Below are positions 1 to 7,052 of a DNA stretch of 25,133 bases, one piece after another. Position 1 is the stretch's first letter, and each line of letters begins with the position of its first letter. The notes beneath the pieces were generated by a model that saw only the letters and a list, made by a program, of their open reading frames with translations, did not search any database and had not been told where the DNA came from. The stretch lies in IMG/VR virus record IMGVR_UViG_3300047444_000065, positions 1 through 25,133 of that record. One strand, 5' to 3'. Origin of the DNA: a virus. The position numbers were made by a program, and so were the translations under genes.

Positions 1-2
1 TC

Positions 3-359
3 CCTGCGCTGTTTGGCCCCGGCCTCAAAAAGAACGCGCTCTACGACTTGATGACCGGGCATGAGACGGAGAAGATCGCTCCCAACGCGGTCTATCAGTG
101 GTATCCCGTGGAGAGGCTGGCGGCTGATATAAATTGGGTTATTCTGCGCAATATCCAGCTGTCACACTTATGCTCGGAAAGGATAGTGATGGAGTACATA
201 CGGAGACAGTTTTTCCCGCGTGTCAAAATCGGTCCCATTCGACAGGCGCCACATTATGATGTGCGTTCAAAATATCATGGTGGTTTCTGGTATAGCGGCT
301 GGGAGATAATGGCTTGGATGGAGGCGTTCATTGCCCAAGGTATTCAGCAGCCACGTTGA
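3..359 (+). CDS. Unknown phage protein, 3' part of a gene cut by the window edge
   Basis: The frame is open from the left edge to a TGA at 357-359. A TTG at 48 and an ATG at 51 could be starts, but neither has a Shine-Dalgarno sequence, and the residues before them (ending LKKNALYDL) look like normal protein, so the gene most likely begins outside the window. The visible part is rich in aromatic and basic residues (YQWYPVERL, FWYSGWEIMAWMEAF). I recognise no family. From about 120 to 310 the codons are more AT-rich (ATA, AAT, TTA, TCA, AGA) than in the genes that follow, which hints at a different origin. The last 29 bases overlap the KTSC gene. Confidence 0.55.
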   Translation, partial: PALFGPGLKKNALYDLMTGHETEKIAPNAVYQWYPVERLAADINWVILRNIQLSHLCSERIVMEYIRRQFFPRVKIGPIRQAPHYDVRSKYHGGFWYSGWEIMAWMEAFIAQGIQQPR

Positions 360-546
360 CGAGATCGACCACGATCCGGCATCCGGTGCGCTGACGGTGC
401 GGTGGAAAACCGGCAAGGTTTCGGTATATAAGGACGTGCCCGAGCAGGTGGCGGGGGAGGTCATGCGATCCGCCTCGATCGGGGAAGCCTTGCGCCAGAC
501 AGTGCGAGGCCGATATGATCACGCATATCTGGAGGACGACGCATGA
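331..546 (+). CDS. KTSC-domain small protein
   Basis: This is a 71-residue protein that is almost entirely one KTSC domain, the small fold also found after some lysyl-tRNA synthetases and common in phages. Family features visible here are SSHVDEIDHDP near the start, an alternating strand (LTVRWKTGKVSVYKDVP), and the closing GRYDHAYLE. The TTG start at 331 is supported by GGATGGAGG just upstream and by the domain beginning immediately after it. It overlaps the previous gene by 29 bases, and its stop overlaps the next ATG (ATGA). The molecular role of KTSC proteins is not established. The position before TerL suggests a small accessory phage protein. Confidence 0.75.
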   Translation: MPKVFSSHVDEIDHDPASGALTVRWKTGKVSVYKDVPEQVAGEVMRSASIGEALRQTVRGRYDHAYLEDDA

Positions 547-773
547 GCATCCCGGCAACGATGGTGAAGACCCCGGCCGCGACGATCACCGTCGCCGAGG
601 GCATCTCGACCGACGCTTCCTCCGAGTTCTGGCAGCGCGTCGCCGGCAATGTGTTCATCGTCTATGAGAATGTGCCCTACGCGCTCGGGCAAAACATCCT
701 CCAGTCCAAAGACCCCGACACGGCGATCAAGAGCCAACTGTCGGCCTATCCCAAGAGGGTTGCGGCTGTCTGA
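543..773 (+). CDS. Hypothetical small phage protein
   Basis: This 76-residue protein starts in an ATGA overlap with the KTSC gene and ends in a TGATG overlap with the next gene, so it is translated as part of one coupled cluster. It has no membrane segment or signal peptide. The first half is Thr/Ala-rich (MVKTPAATITVAEG), and a mixed segment follows (FWQRVAGNVFIVYENVPYALGQ). I do not recognise a family. It is a plausible small pre-packaging or virion accessory gene only by position. Confidence 0.6.
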   Translation: MSIPATMVKTPAATITVAEGISTDASSEFWQRVAGNVFIVYENVPYALGQNILQSKDPDTAIKSQLSAYPKRVAAV

Positions 774-1018
774 TGGATGCCCCGGCCAAAGCCTTTGCCG
801 ACATGGCGGCCCGTATCGCCAAGATCGATCTGGCCGAGTTTGCCGGGGCTGTGGTGATCGTCCCCCCGGATGGCGAGCCGATCGCGTTTCTCACCACAGA
901 GACGCCTGTTGCTGACATCGTGCAGTTCTGGGCCACGGCAAAAACCCGCGTCGAGATACGGCTGGCGAGCGCGATGGAGAGTGCATCCGCAGGCGACCCT
1001 TGGAGAGGCCGGCGATGA
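773..1018 (+). CDS. Hypothetical small phage protein
   Basis: This 81-residue protein begins at an ATG inside the TGATG that ends the previous gene. The N-terminal third is a predicted amphipathic helix (AKAFADMAARIAKIDLAEF). It is followed by two probable beta strands (GAVVIVPP, PIAFLTTE), a second helix (ADIVQFWATAKTRVEIRLASAM) and a basic tail. No family is recognised. It is the last gene before the conserved leader motif and TerL. A small terminase subunit would often sit here, but no helix-turn-helix is evident, so I do not call it that. Confidence 0.6.
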   Translation: MDAPAKAFADMAARIAKIDLAEFAGAVVIVPPDGEPIAFLTTETPVADIVQFWATAKTRVEIRLASAMESASAGDPWRGRR

Positions 1019-1022
1019 GAGA

Positions 1023-1042
1023 GAAAGGTTGGAGCCAGCGCC
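1023..1042 (+). promoter_or_regulatory. Conserved leader motif, copy 1 (before TerL)
   Basis: This 20-nt block matches GAAAGGTTGGAGMYAGCRCC, which recurs at 15470 and 21677. It contains two Shine-Dalgarno-like halves, AAGG and GGAG, separated by TT. The TerL ATG at 1050 lies 15 nt after GGAG. A TTG followed at once by TGA (1044-1049) lies only 9 nt after it. Confidence 0.6.
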
Positions 1043-1049
1043 GTTGTGA

Positions 1050-2981
1050 ATGAGCGCATGGACGCCCGATAAAGTCTCCGTCTTCCGCAACAGCTTCTAC
1101 GAATTTCTGAACCACATCCGCGTCTCCTCGAAAGAGAAGGGGCAGATGATCCTCGGCGAGAACCTGTACCTCGCCCAGACCATGTTCTACGAGGCGATCT
1201 TCGAGGGCCTCGCGGACGACTGCCACGATTTTTACATCCTCAAATCACGCCAACTCGGGATCACTACCGGAACCCGTGCGCTGTCCCTGTTCTGGATCGG
1301 CATGCACGAGGGGTTGCGCGGGTCGATGGTGTTCGACTCCGCTTTCAATACCAACGCCGCCCGGCAGGAGATTGCCGAGACGCTGGACAACCTGCCGGCC
1401 AAACTCAAGTTCCCCCGCATCAAACGCAGAACCAGGGACGCCCTGGTGTTGGAGAACGATTCCTGGCTGCTGTTCATGCAGGCCGGGACGCGCAACAGCC
1501 GTGCGGGTGGTGGGTTAGGTCGGTCGCTCGGTCTCAACTTCTGCCACGCATCCGAGGTATCGTCCTGGGTCAATGAGGAGGGGTTGACCTCGTTCCGTCA
1601 ATCCTTGGCGCAGGATTGGGAGAACCGGCTTTATATCTGGGAATCCACGGCTCGGGGATATGAGACGTGGTATCGGCTGTGGAACGAGGCGAAGACCGAT
1701 CCCCTGCAAAGCCGCACCCTCTTTATCGGCTGGTGGGCCAAGGACAACCAACGGATTGACCAGTCCAATCCCGCCTTCAAGATTTACGGCACCGAGCCTC
1801 CGAACAAGAAGGAGATGGACCGTATCAAGGGCGTTAAGGCGCTCTACGGCTACGAGGTAACGCCTGAACAGTTGGCGTGGTACAGGTGGAAAACCGACCC
1901 CGGCCGTGATCTGGATGAGGACGACCCCGAGGACAGCAATCTTATCCAGGAGCAGCCTTGGGTCGAAGAAGAGGCGTTCCAGCAGAGCGGCAGCACGTTC
2001 TTCATGGCCGACAAGCTGGCGTTAGCCGCCGCGCAGATCGGACGGTTGCCCAAGCCGCAATCCTACAAATTCTGGCCCGGTGAGAATTTTGTCGATTGCG
2101 AGATGAAGCCGTCTAACTCCCGCCGCGAGGTCGAGTTTCGCATGTGGGAAGAGCCGGTCACCGATAGCGTTTATGTCGTCAGCGCCGACCCCGCCTTCGG
2201 ACATGACGAGGCGAACAACTACAGCGCCGTTTCGGTATCGCGGTGTTTCGCCGATGGCATCGATCAGGTGGGCGAATACGCCTCGGCCACCATTCAGCCC
2301 CACCACTTCGCTTGGCTGCTGTGGACGCTCGTCGGCTACTACGGAGCCACGAAGCCCAACTGTCGCGTTGTGATGATCTGCGAGTTGAACGGGCCTGGGG
2401 AGGAGGTCTGGCGGCAATTCCAATCTACCGAGACAATCGTCCGCACCGGGTATCTCCGCGCCGCAGCGCAGGAGAAGGGTATTGCCGACATCTTCTCTAA
2501 TTGCAGTCGGTATATCTACGGACGCTCCGACTCGATGGGCGGAGGTAATGTTTGGCAGTGGAAAACCAATTCTCAGAATAAAGTACAAGTAATGGAGGCG
2601 TGCCGCAACTATCTCCACAATGGCGTCCTTACCATTCGCTCGCTTGAGATGCTGGACGAGATGCGTTCGATTACCCGAGACGGGGACAAGATTGAGGCGG
2701 AGGGGCGTAATCGAGATGATAGGACGTTTGCGCAGGCTCTCGGGGTTCGGGCTTGGGATGAGAAACTGAGACGGGCCTTGATCGCCGGGAAGCGCACGCG
2801 GGATGCTGAGCGGGCCAAGCTGTCGATGACGATCCAGGATCAGATGAGCTTGTGGAGCCGCAACACGCTCGACAACTTCTTTGCCGTCAAACAGGCAAGG
2901 CGAAGCCAGGAGCAACTAGCCGCATCCCGGTTGGGATGGCGCAACGGTGCCCGGCGCGCACCGGCACAGCGGAGGTGGTAG
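1050..2981 (+). CDS. terL: Terminase large subunit (packaging ATPase and nuclease)
   Basis: This 643-residue motor protein pumps DNA into the prohead through the portal and cuts the concatemer. The N-terminal ATPase has a Walker A-like KSRQLGIT at residues 65-72. A Walker B region, LNFCHASEV, lies at 162-170 with E169 as the likely catalytic carboxylate, and a coupling motif ESTARG at 198-203. The C-terminal RNase H-like nuclease has the usual acidic positions: ADPAFG (D380), MICELNG (E445) and RDDRTF (D556/D557). The length is typical of a two-domain TerL. The ATG at 1050 follows conserved leader copy 1. The portal follows after one small gene, as in many podoviruses. Walker B lacks the usual Asp before Glu. 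Confidence 0.93.
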   Translation: MSAWTPDKVSVFRNSFYEFLNHIRVSSKEKGQMILGENLYLAQTMFYEAIFEGLADDCHDFYILKSRQLGITTGTRALSLFWIGMHEGLRGSMVFDSAFNTNAARQEIAETLDNLPAKLKFPRIKRRTRDALVLENDSWLLFMQAGTRNSRAGGGLGRSLGLNFCHASEVSSWVNEEGLTSFRQSLAQDWENRLYIWESTARGYETWYRLWNEAKTDPLQSRTLFIGWWAKDNQRIDQSNPAFKIYGTEPPNKKEMDRIKGVKALYGYEVTPEQLAWYRWKTDPGRDLDEDDPEDSNLIQEQPWVEEEAFQQSGSTFFMADKLALAAAQIGRLPKPQSYKFWPGENFVDCEMKPSNSRREVEFRMWEEPVTDSVYVVSADPAFGHDEANNYSAVSVSRCFADGIDQVGEYASATIQPHHFAWLLWTLVGYYGATKPNCRVVMICELNGPGEEVWRQFQSTETIVRTGYLRAAAQEKGIADIFSNCSRYIYGRSDSMGGGNVWQWKTNSQNKVQVMEACRNYLHNGVLTIRSLEMLDEMRSITRDGDKIEAEGRNRDDRTFAQALGVRAWDEKLRRALIAGKRTRDAERAKLSMTIQDQMSLWSRNTLDNFFAVKQARRSQEQLAASRLGWRNGARRAPAQRRW

Positions 2982-2982
2982 G

Positions 2983-3630
2983 ATGGCCCGGTTCGTTTGG
3001 TACAAATGCCCGGATTGCCAAGGGACGTTTCGTTTCCTGCATCATCCAAGTGACTCCGATCCGCCCGATCGGTGCGAGATGTGTGGCGCATGGATGAGCG
3101 ATGACGAGCCGGTATTCGTTCCCCAGGCGCCGCTCATTCGCAAATCGGCCTATGCTCAATCGGTCGATCAGACCTATCGGACGATGGAGGAGTCGTCTGC
3201 GCAGCGGGCGAATGAGGCTGCCGGCATGCTAGAGGATCAATACCGGGCCGACAACAAAGCCTACGAGGGCGATCCCGCACTGCTTCATGATTTCCAGCGC
3301 GATCAGGTCGCCAAGATGAAGTCGGAACTCAAGATCACCGACATGGTGGACCCATCTCAAATGCGCGAGGGGGATACGTCCGTCACGCCAGGGCACTCGG
3401 CTGATGTCTCGGCGGCTGCTGCACGGTTGAGTGTCGGGCCGAACCGTCCGCAATTCCAGAACCTCGGCGGTTCAGTCCCAACAACTCCCGGCCCCGGCAG
3501 GGGAGCGCATGCGGCGATGACCGGGCATACCGGATGGCAGGATGGCACGGCCCCAGTTGTCAACACACAGCATCAGGCAAGGGCGGCGGCTTTTGCGGCG
3601 CGCGGCGAGATGGGCCGGCATACCGGATAG
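2983..3630 (+). CDS. Zinc-ribbon phage protein between TerL and portal
   Basis: This 215-residue protein starts at an ATG one base after the TerL stop, with GGAGG at 2971-2975 as ribosome site. An in-frame GTG at 2947 lies inside TerL and has no such site. Two CxxC knuckles (C9-C12 and C31-C34) form a likely zinc ribbon resembling the FmdB type. The rest is polar, probably partly disordered, and rich in Gln, Gly and Pro, with a helix-forming segment around residues 55-110. Its position between terminase and portal suggests a part in packaging or head completion, but that is inference. No enzymatic motif is seen. Confidence 0.7.
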   Translation: MARFVWYKCPDCQGTFRFLHHPSDSDPPDRCEMCGAWMSDDEPVFVPQAPLIRKSAYAQSVDQTYRTMEESSAQRANEAAGMLEDQYRADNKAYEGDPALLHDFQRDQVAKMKSELKITDMVDPSQMREGDTSVTPGHSADVSAAAARLSVGPNRPQFQNLGGSVPTTPGPGRGAHAAMTGHTGWQDGTAPVVNTQHQARAAAFAARGEMGRHTG

Positions 3631-3637
3631 GTGAATC

Positions 3638-5398
3638 ATGAGGCTCCCGACCCGAGACACGATCCGCCTTGCCACATGGGCGCGGCAGGTCATCGACGAT
3701 TGCCGCAGCAGCCAGGGACAGAGGGCGGCGGCCTATCGTCAATACGGGCAATGGATCGAGACCGGCCGGGCCTCAGGCGGGTTGGCTTTGGCAAACCTGA
3801 TCTATTCGCACAACGACCGGGTTGCCTCGCATCTGTTCAGCCCCAGCGAACTTCGCTGCGCTGTGGATTACGAGAGCAAGGTTCCCCCCGAATGGCTGTT
3901 GAAGGGCGAGGTTGCCGCAAGGGTCATATCCCGCGAATGGGAGAGGAAGAACACCGACATCCTGTTCGGGCACGGGGTCAAGGAGGCTTTGAACTACGGG
4001 GCCTGCTTGATGAAGCAGCTCGCCGCCCGTTCGTCGGATGGGGGAGTTCAGTATCGCGGTGCCCGTTTGGTGATGCCGTGGGCGATGGGCGTCTATGACG
4101 AGGGGGTAAACGACCTCTCCGAGCAGGAGGCCTTCGTCGAGACGGTCTGGATGACGAAGCACGAGGTATGGAGAAGGGTGAGGAATCTCCCCGAGGCCGA
4201 ACGGCTTTACAAGCGCATCCTCGGCAACGCTAAGCACGAGGACGGGAGCGGGGTGCCGACGAGTTTCATGCACCAGGTTCTCTCGACCGCCGTGCTCAAT
4301 ACCAATCTGCAAAACATGACACAACCTACTCCGGGAGGCATTGTCCAACTCACCAACGACCCCAACTTCGCGACACTCGGCCCCCAGGTTTCGGCCGAGA
4401 TGTTCCCGATGCACGAATTGTGGGTCAAGGACGACAACCGGCCGGGAGAGGATTACACGACGATCCAGTTCTTTGAGCCTGACATCATCGTGGCTCCGCT
4501 GTTCAAGCACACCAATCTGTTCGTCCCCGAGGAGCATCCATACACGCTGATCCAGCCCAACTTCGTTGCGGGGTATTTCTGGGGCCGGTCGGAGATCGTT
4601 GACCTGATGATGCTACAGGCGTGGCTCACCGAGCATCTGGACGACGCCAAGAGGTTGATGGGTCAGCAGATCGATAAAATCCTCGCCTTCATCGGCATGG
4701 ACGGGATCACCGACGAGCAGTACGCGGTGTTTCGCACCTCGGGGTATATGGGCATGCCGCCCAATACGGATGTGAAAGACCTGACCCCCAAACTCCCCGA
4801 GCAGATGATCCCTCTCATCGGCGAGATCATTCAGATGATGAACCTCGTCTCCGGGTTCCCTCCGGTTATGACCGGGCAGGGCGATCCAGGTGTTAGGTCA
4901 GGCAATCACGCCGACACGTTGATGAAAACCGGCAGCCCACGGTTGCGCGATCGGTCCCTCCTGGTCGAGCGTCAGTGCAACGACGCCCTGGATACGACGC
5001 TATCGCTGTTGCAGGCCAAGGACGCCCACGAATATATGATAGACCCGGCCCACGAGGAGACTGGGTTCCTCCTCGCGCAACTCCCGGATGACCGGAGGAT
5101 CACGGTCGATTCACACTCGGGCAGCCCGATCTATGTGGACGATCAATTGCAGCTTCTCAGCTTCTCGCTGAAGGCCGGGATCATCACAGGGGAGAGCTTC
5201 ATCGAGCAGTCCCCCTTGAAGCACAAGGACATCCTGATCCAGCGTCTGAAGGCCAAGGAAGCCGAGCAGATGAAGATCATGCTGGAGCACCCGGAACTGC
5301 TGTCAGGCACGTCGTCAAAGGCGAGAAGGGCGGGGATTAGCCAAGCGGCCGAGGGCGGGGGTTTGAGCAATGGGTTGGGGGACGTGGCGAAGCACTAG
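3638..5398 (+). CDS. Portal protein
   Basis: This 586-residue protein is the portal, the dodecameric ring at one capsid vertex through which DNA enters and leaves. The diagnostic stretch is the wing and stem region (HPYTLIQPNFVAGYFWGRSE followed by MMLQAWLTEHLDDAKRLMGQ). Later come a conserved PPVMTGQGDPGVRSGNHADT segment and a C-terminal helical crown rich in Lys, Glu and Met. Length and position directly after TerL fit short-tailed phage portals. The start at 3638 follows AGGTGA, seven bases after the previous stop. The C-terminus is Gly/Ser-rich and probably flexible. Confidence 0.9.
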   Translation: MRLPTRDTIRLATWARQVIDDCRSSQGQRAAAYRQYGQWIETGRASGGLALANLIYSHNDRVASHLFSPSELRCAVDYESKVPPEWLLKGEVAARVISREWERKNTDILFGHGVKEALNYGACLMKQLAARSSDGGVQYRGARLVMPWAMGVYDEGVNDLSEQEAFVETVWMTKHEVWRRVRNLPEAERLYKRILGNAKHEDGSGVPTSFMHQVLSTAVLNTNLQNMTQPTPGGIVQLTNDPNFATLGPQVSAEMFPMHELWVKDDNRPGEDYTTIQFFEPDIIVAPLFKHTNLFVPEEHPYTLIQPNFVAGYFWGRSEIVDLMMLQAWLTEHLDDAKRLMGQQIDKILAFIGMDGITDEQYAVFRTSGYMGMPPNTDVKDLTPKLPEQMIPLIGEIIQMMNLVSGFPPVMTGQGDPGVRSGNHADTLMKTGSPRLRDRSLLVERQCNDALDTTLSLLQAKDAHEYMIDPAHEETGFLLAQLPDDRRITVDSHSGSPIYVDDQLQLLSFSLKAGIITGESFIEQSPLKHKDILIQRLKAKEAEQMKIMLEHPELLSGTSSKARRAGISQAAEGGGLSNGLGDVAKH

Positions 5399-5408
5399 GG
5401 AATTTCCC
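5398..5408. repeat. Perfect 11-bp palindrome GGGAATTTCCC
   Basis: The palindrome lies at the very end of the portal gene, on the 3' side of the antisense HTH gene. It has the same GGG-N5-CCC form as the palindrome at 5751-5761 on the other side of that gene. A regulatory role is inference, and no U-tract supports a terminator. Confidence 0.35.
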
Positions 5409-5433
5409 ATCAAGACACGATTCACGAATTGCA

Positions 5434-5628
5434 TTAAGCCTCGATGCGCAATCCCTTAATCCATTCCGACAGGTCGGATCGATCGTAATAGATACGCCCG
5501 ACACGGGCGTAGTATGGCGGTCCCTTCTTGGCCTTACGCCACGCGCACAAGGTTGGCGGGGCTATGCCAATGATCCTGGCCGCCTCTTTGGCGGGGACCA
5601 TCTCGGAGTGATCGTGACCGTTAGCCAT
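5434..5628 (-). CDS. Excisionase/MerR-type helix-turn-helix DNA-binding protein
   Basis: This 64-residue protein is on the opposite strand to every other confident gene here. Residues 11-60 match the HTH_17/excisionase-type winged helix: PAKEAARIIGIAPPTL as helix-turn-helix, then AWRKAKKGPPYYARVGRIYYDRSDLSEWI as wing and closing helix. It should bind DNA, as a transcription regulator or an Xis-like architectural protein. No integrase is in the window, so a regulator is slightly favoured. The start is the ATG at 5628 with a weak AAGAG. A candidate promoter lies at 5637-5665 and an inverted repeat just upstream of that. It interrupts the head genes between portal and scaffold, as an inserted moron would. 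Confidence 0.8.
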   Translation of the reverse strand: MANGHDHSEMVPAKEAARIIGIAPPTLCAWRKAKKGPPYYARVGRIYYDRSDLSEWIKGLRIEA

Positions 5629-5636
5629 CGGCTCTT

Positions 5637-5665
5637 ATCGTAACGGCGTTTCAATGAGACTGCAA
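5637..5665 (-). promoter_or_regulatory. Candidate promoter for the antisense HTH gene
   Basis: Read on the minus strand, TTGCAG (3/6 match to the -35 box) and TACGAT (4/6 match to the -10 box) are exactly 17 bases apart. The leader to the ATG at 5628 would be very short. This is a weak consensus match, supported mainly by spacing and position. Confidence 0.3.
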
Positions 5666-5696
5666 TAGTGGCGTTTGGGGTGATTTGCTCCCACTA
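5666..5696. repeat. Inverted repeat TAGTGG-N19-CCACTA, possible operator
   Basis: Six-base arms at 5666-5671 and 5691-5696 are perfect complements and sit immediately upstream of the candidate -35 box of the antisense HTH gene. That is where an autoregulatory site could lie. The match is short and could be chance. Confidence 0.25.
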
Positions 5697-5750
5697 GGTA
5701 GGACAGCCAGATGCATTCGTCTCTCGTCCTTCTGGGATTGGTCGTCTGGC

Positions 5751-5761
5751 GGGTTTAACCC
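5751..5761. repeat. Perfect 11-bp palindrome GGGTTTAACCC
   Basis: This palindrome has the same GGG-N5-CCC form as the one at 5398-5408. The pair flanks the antisense HTH gene. It lies upstream of a strong Shine-Dalgarno sequence at 5769-5773. A binding site is possible but unproven. Confidence 0.35.
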
Positions 5762-5778
5762 TTGAGATGGAGGCAGAC

Positions 5779-5820
5779 ATGCCCGTTCGCAATCGCAGCC
5801 GCAAGCACCGCCGGAAGTAA
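5779..5820 (+). CDS. Possible 13-residue arginine-rich peptide
   Basis: The ATG at 5779 has a strong GGAGG at 5769-5773 with 5-base spacing. It encodes MPVRNRSRKHRRK and then TAA. The quality of the ribosome site and the strongly basic product argue for translation, either as a functional RNA- or DNA-binding peptide or as a leader that loads ribosomes for the genes below. Such a short frame could also arise by chance. No homologue is known to me. Confidence 0.35.
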   Translation: MPVRNRSRKHRRK

Positions 5821-5824
5821 TCCT

Positions 5825-5890
5825 GTGCGGTTTAAGCGGAAGCCCGCTCACAAGCAGATTCCGCAGCGCCGGCCATGCCCGAAGGTATGA
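5825..5890 (+). CDS. Possible 21-residue basic peptide
   Basis: A GTG at 5825 follows GGAAG at 5813-5817 and encodes 21 residues beginning MRFKRKPAHKQIPQRR. The TGA at 5888-5890 overlaps an internal ATG (5887) of the next gene as ATGA, the coupling style used elsewhere in this genome. The product is as basic as the 13-residue peptide just before it. Translation is uncertain because the start is GTG and the frame is short. Confidence 0.25.
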   Translation: MRFKRKPAHKQIPQRRPCPKV

Positions 5891-6288
5891 CCGACGCGCC
5901 GGGAGCAGCGCCGCCTCCGGGCGGGGCTGCTGCCCCTCCCCAGCCCCGTCCGGCTGGCGGCGCAGGCGGAGCGACCATGCCCACCCCGAATCAGGGGATG
6001 GAGGCGGCGGCGCTCGCCAAACTTGCCGTTCACGTACAGGCCATTTCCCTGATCGGTGGGGTTCTCCCTGCCGGGTCGGACGCGGCCAGAGATATTCGCG
6101 AGGCTTTGAACAAGCTCGCCAAGCACGTTCCCCCCGGCGCCGTGAGCCAGGGGCTTCAGATGTCCGAGGCGCAGCGCTCTTTGATGCAGCAGCGCCAGAT
6201 GGGGCCGCAGATCGCCGCGATGCGCGCGGCTCAGCCGGGAATGCCGCCGGGTGGTGCCGCTCCTCCGCAACCGCAACAAGCCGCATAA
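5875..6288 (+). CDS. Pro/Ala-rich head-region protein, unknown function
   Basis: This protein has 137 residues from the ATG at 5875. A second ATG at 5887 overlaps the stop of a possible basic peptide and may be the true start, and neither has a good ribosome site. The first 40 residues and the last 30 are low-complexity Pro, Gly, Ala and Gln. The middle (AALAKLAVHVQAISLIGGVLPAG, then REALNKLAKHVPPGAVSQGL) is helical. The layout, a short helical core with disordered tails directly upstream of the scaffold, suggests a minor head protein or assembly helper. I recognise no family. Confidence 0.6.
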   Translation: MPEGMTDAPGAAPPPGGAAAPPQPRPAGGAGGATMPTPNQGMEAAALAKLAVHVQAISLIGGVLPAGSDAARDIREALNKLAKHVPPGAVSQGLQMSEAQRSLMQQRQMGPQIAAMRAAQPGMPPGGAAPPQPQQAA

Positions 6289-6298
6289 GGAGCCAGAG

Positions 6299-6475
6299 AT
6301 GGCAACCGACATCTTCCGCGATCCGACCAAGAGCCTGCCCAAGCAGGACAGCCAGATCGTCCGCGTCCCGATGGACCAGATCGATCTCGGCGGGCGCAAG
6401 AGCCATTTGCCGGGCAATCCGAAGTCCGGGTCGCTCGCGATTCAGCATGTGCCGAACTCCGGCTCGAAGCACTGA
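6299..6475 (+). CDS. Small head-region protein with C-terminal HVPN motif
   Basis: This 58-residue protein has its start at 6299 fixed by AAGGAG at 6287-6292. An in-frame GTG at 6251 lies inside the previous gene. The sequence is polar and probably extended: DIFRDPTKSLPKQDSQIVRVP, then GRKSHLPGNPKSGS, ending IQHVPNSGSKH. Its C-terminal half resembles that of the small gene at 7052 (GRK, a Pro/Gly stretch, then HVPN), and at DNA level they share 16 of 17 bases around HVPN. The two flank the scaffold gene. A minor capsid or cement peptide is possible, but unproven. Confidence 0.65.
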   Translation: MATDIFRDPTKSLPKQDSQIVRVPMDQIDLGGRKSHLPGNPKSGSLAIQHVPNSGSKH

Positions 6476-6485
6476 GGTTTGATCG

Positions 6486-7052
6486 ATGGCGACACACGAG
6501 ATCGACGAGAACGATTACGCCGAGTTCCAGCGGCTGCGCGAGGTCGCGACGCTGATCCAGAAGAACCCGGAGGCGACTCGTCGGTTGCAGGAAGCCGTGG
6601 CGATTGCCGCGCCCGAGCGGATTGGCCCCGAGATTCGCATCCGCAATGAGGTCAACGAGAAGTTCTCCGGCATCGAGAAGAAGCTCGACGAGTTCCTTTC
6701 GGGCCAGGCCAAGGAACGCGAGGAGCGACAGGCGGAGAGCGCCAAGCGTGAGCTTGAGGGCCGATGGCTGAAGGGCCGGGCGGCTCTGAGGGATGCCGGC
6801 TATAACGACGAGGGTATCGGCCACGTCGAGAAGCTGATGGAGGAACGCGGCGTCGCGGACCACGAGGTTGCGGCGGCGTTTTTCGAGCGCGAGAATCCTC
6901 CGCCGGAGCCTGTGTCCACGGGCAGCTCGCGCTGGGATTTCTTCAACATCCCCAAGGACGATGTGAGCCTCGACGCCTTGATGAAGGGCGACGAGGAGTC
7001 GTTTCTGCGCAACGCGATCCCGGCGGCGATCAAGGAAGTCCGGGGCCGCTGA
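6486..7052 (+). CDS. Probable scaffolding protein
   Basis: This 188-residue, highly charged helical protein lies two genes before the major capsid gene, where scaffolds sit. Residues around 45-100 are Glu/Lys/Arg-rich with heptad-like spacing (NEKFSGIEKKLDEFLSGQ, then REERQAESAKRELEG) and probably form a coiled coil. The C-terminal part ends in a basic IKEVRGR, in keeping with scaffolds that contact the shell through a basic C-terminus. GAGGT at 6474-6478 supports the ATG at 6486. Its stop overlaps the next ATG (TGATG). The family call rests on composition and position, not on a specific motif. Confidence 0.7.
   Translation: MATHEIDENDYAEFQRLREVATLIQKNPEATRRLQEAVAIAAPERIGPEIRIRNEVNEKFSGIEKKLDEFLSGQAKEREERQAESAKRELEGRWLKGRAALRDAGYNDEGIGHVEKLMEERGVADHEVAAAFFERENPPPEPVSTGSSRWDFFNIPKDDVSLDALMKGDEESFLRNAIPAAIKEVRGR

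Larger units (their letters stand above)
5629..5778. other. Intergenic region upstream of the antisense HTH gene
   Basis: About 150 bases separate the HTH start from the first possible + strand peptide. The region holds the candidate minus-strand promoter, the TAGTGG inverted repeat and the palindrome at 5751-5761. I found no convincing + strand sigma70 promoter and no terminator. Confidence 0.5.

Noticed and set aside
2022-2915. 297-codon open frame on the minus strand inside TerL
   Set aside because: It lies fully within the well-supported terminase gene, has no ribosome site or recognisable domain, and such long antisense frames are common in GC-rich coding DNA.
3773-4537. 254-codon minus-strand frame inside the portal gene
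   Set aside because: It is fully contained in the portal gene, with no supporting start signal or motif.
5398-5408. Terminator for the portal transcript at GGGAATTTCCC
   Set aside because: The stem is only five pairs with a one-base centre and there is no U-tract after it.
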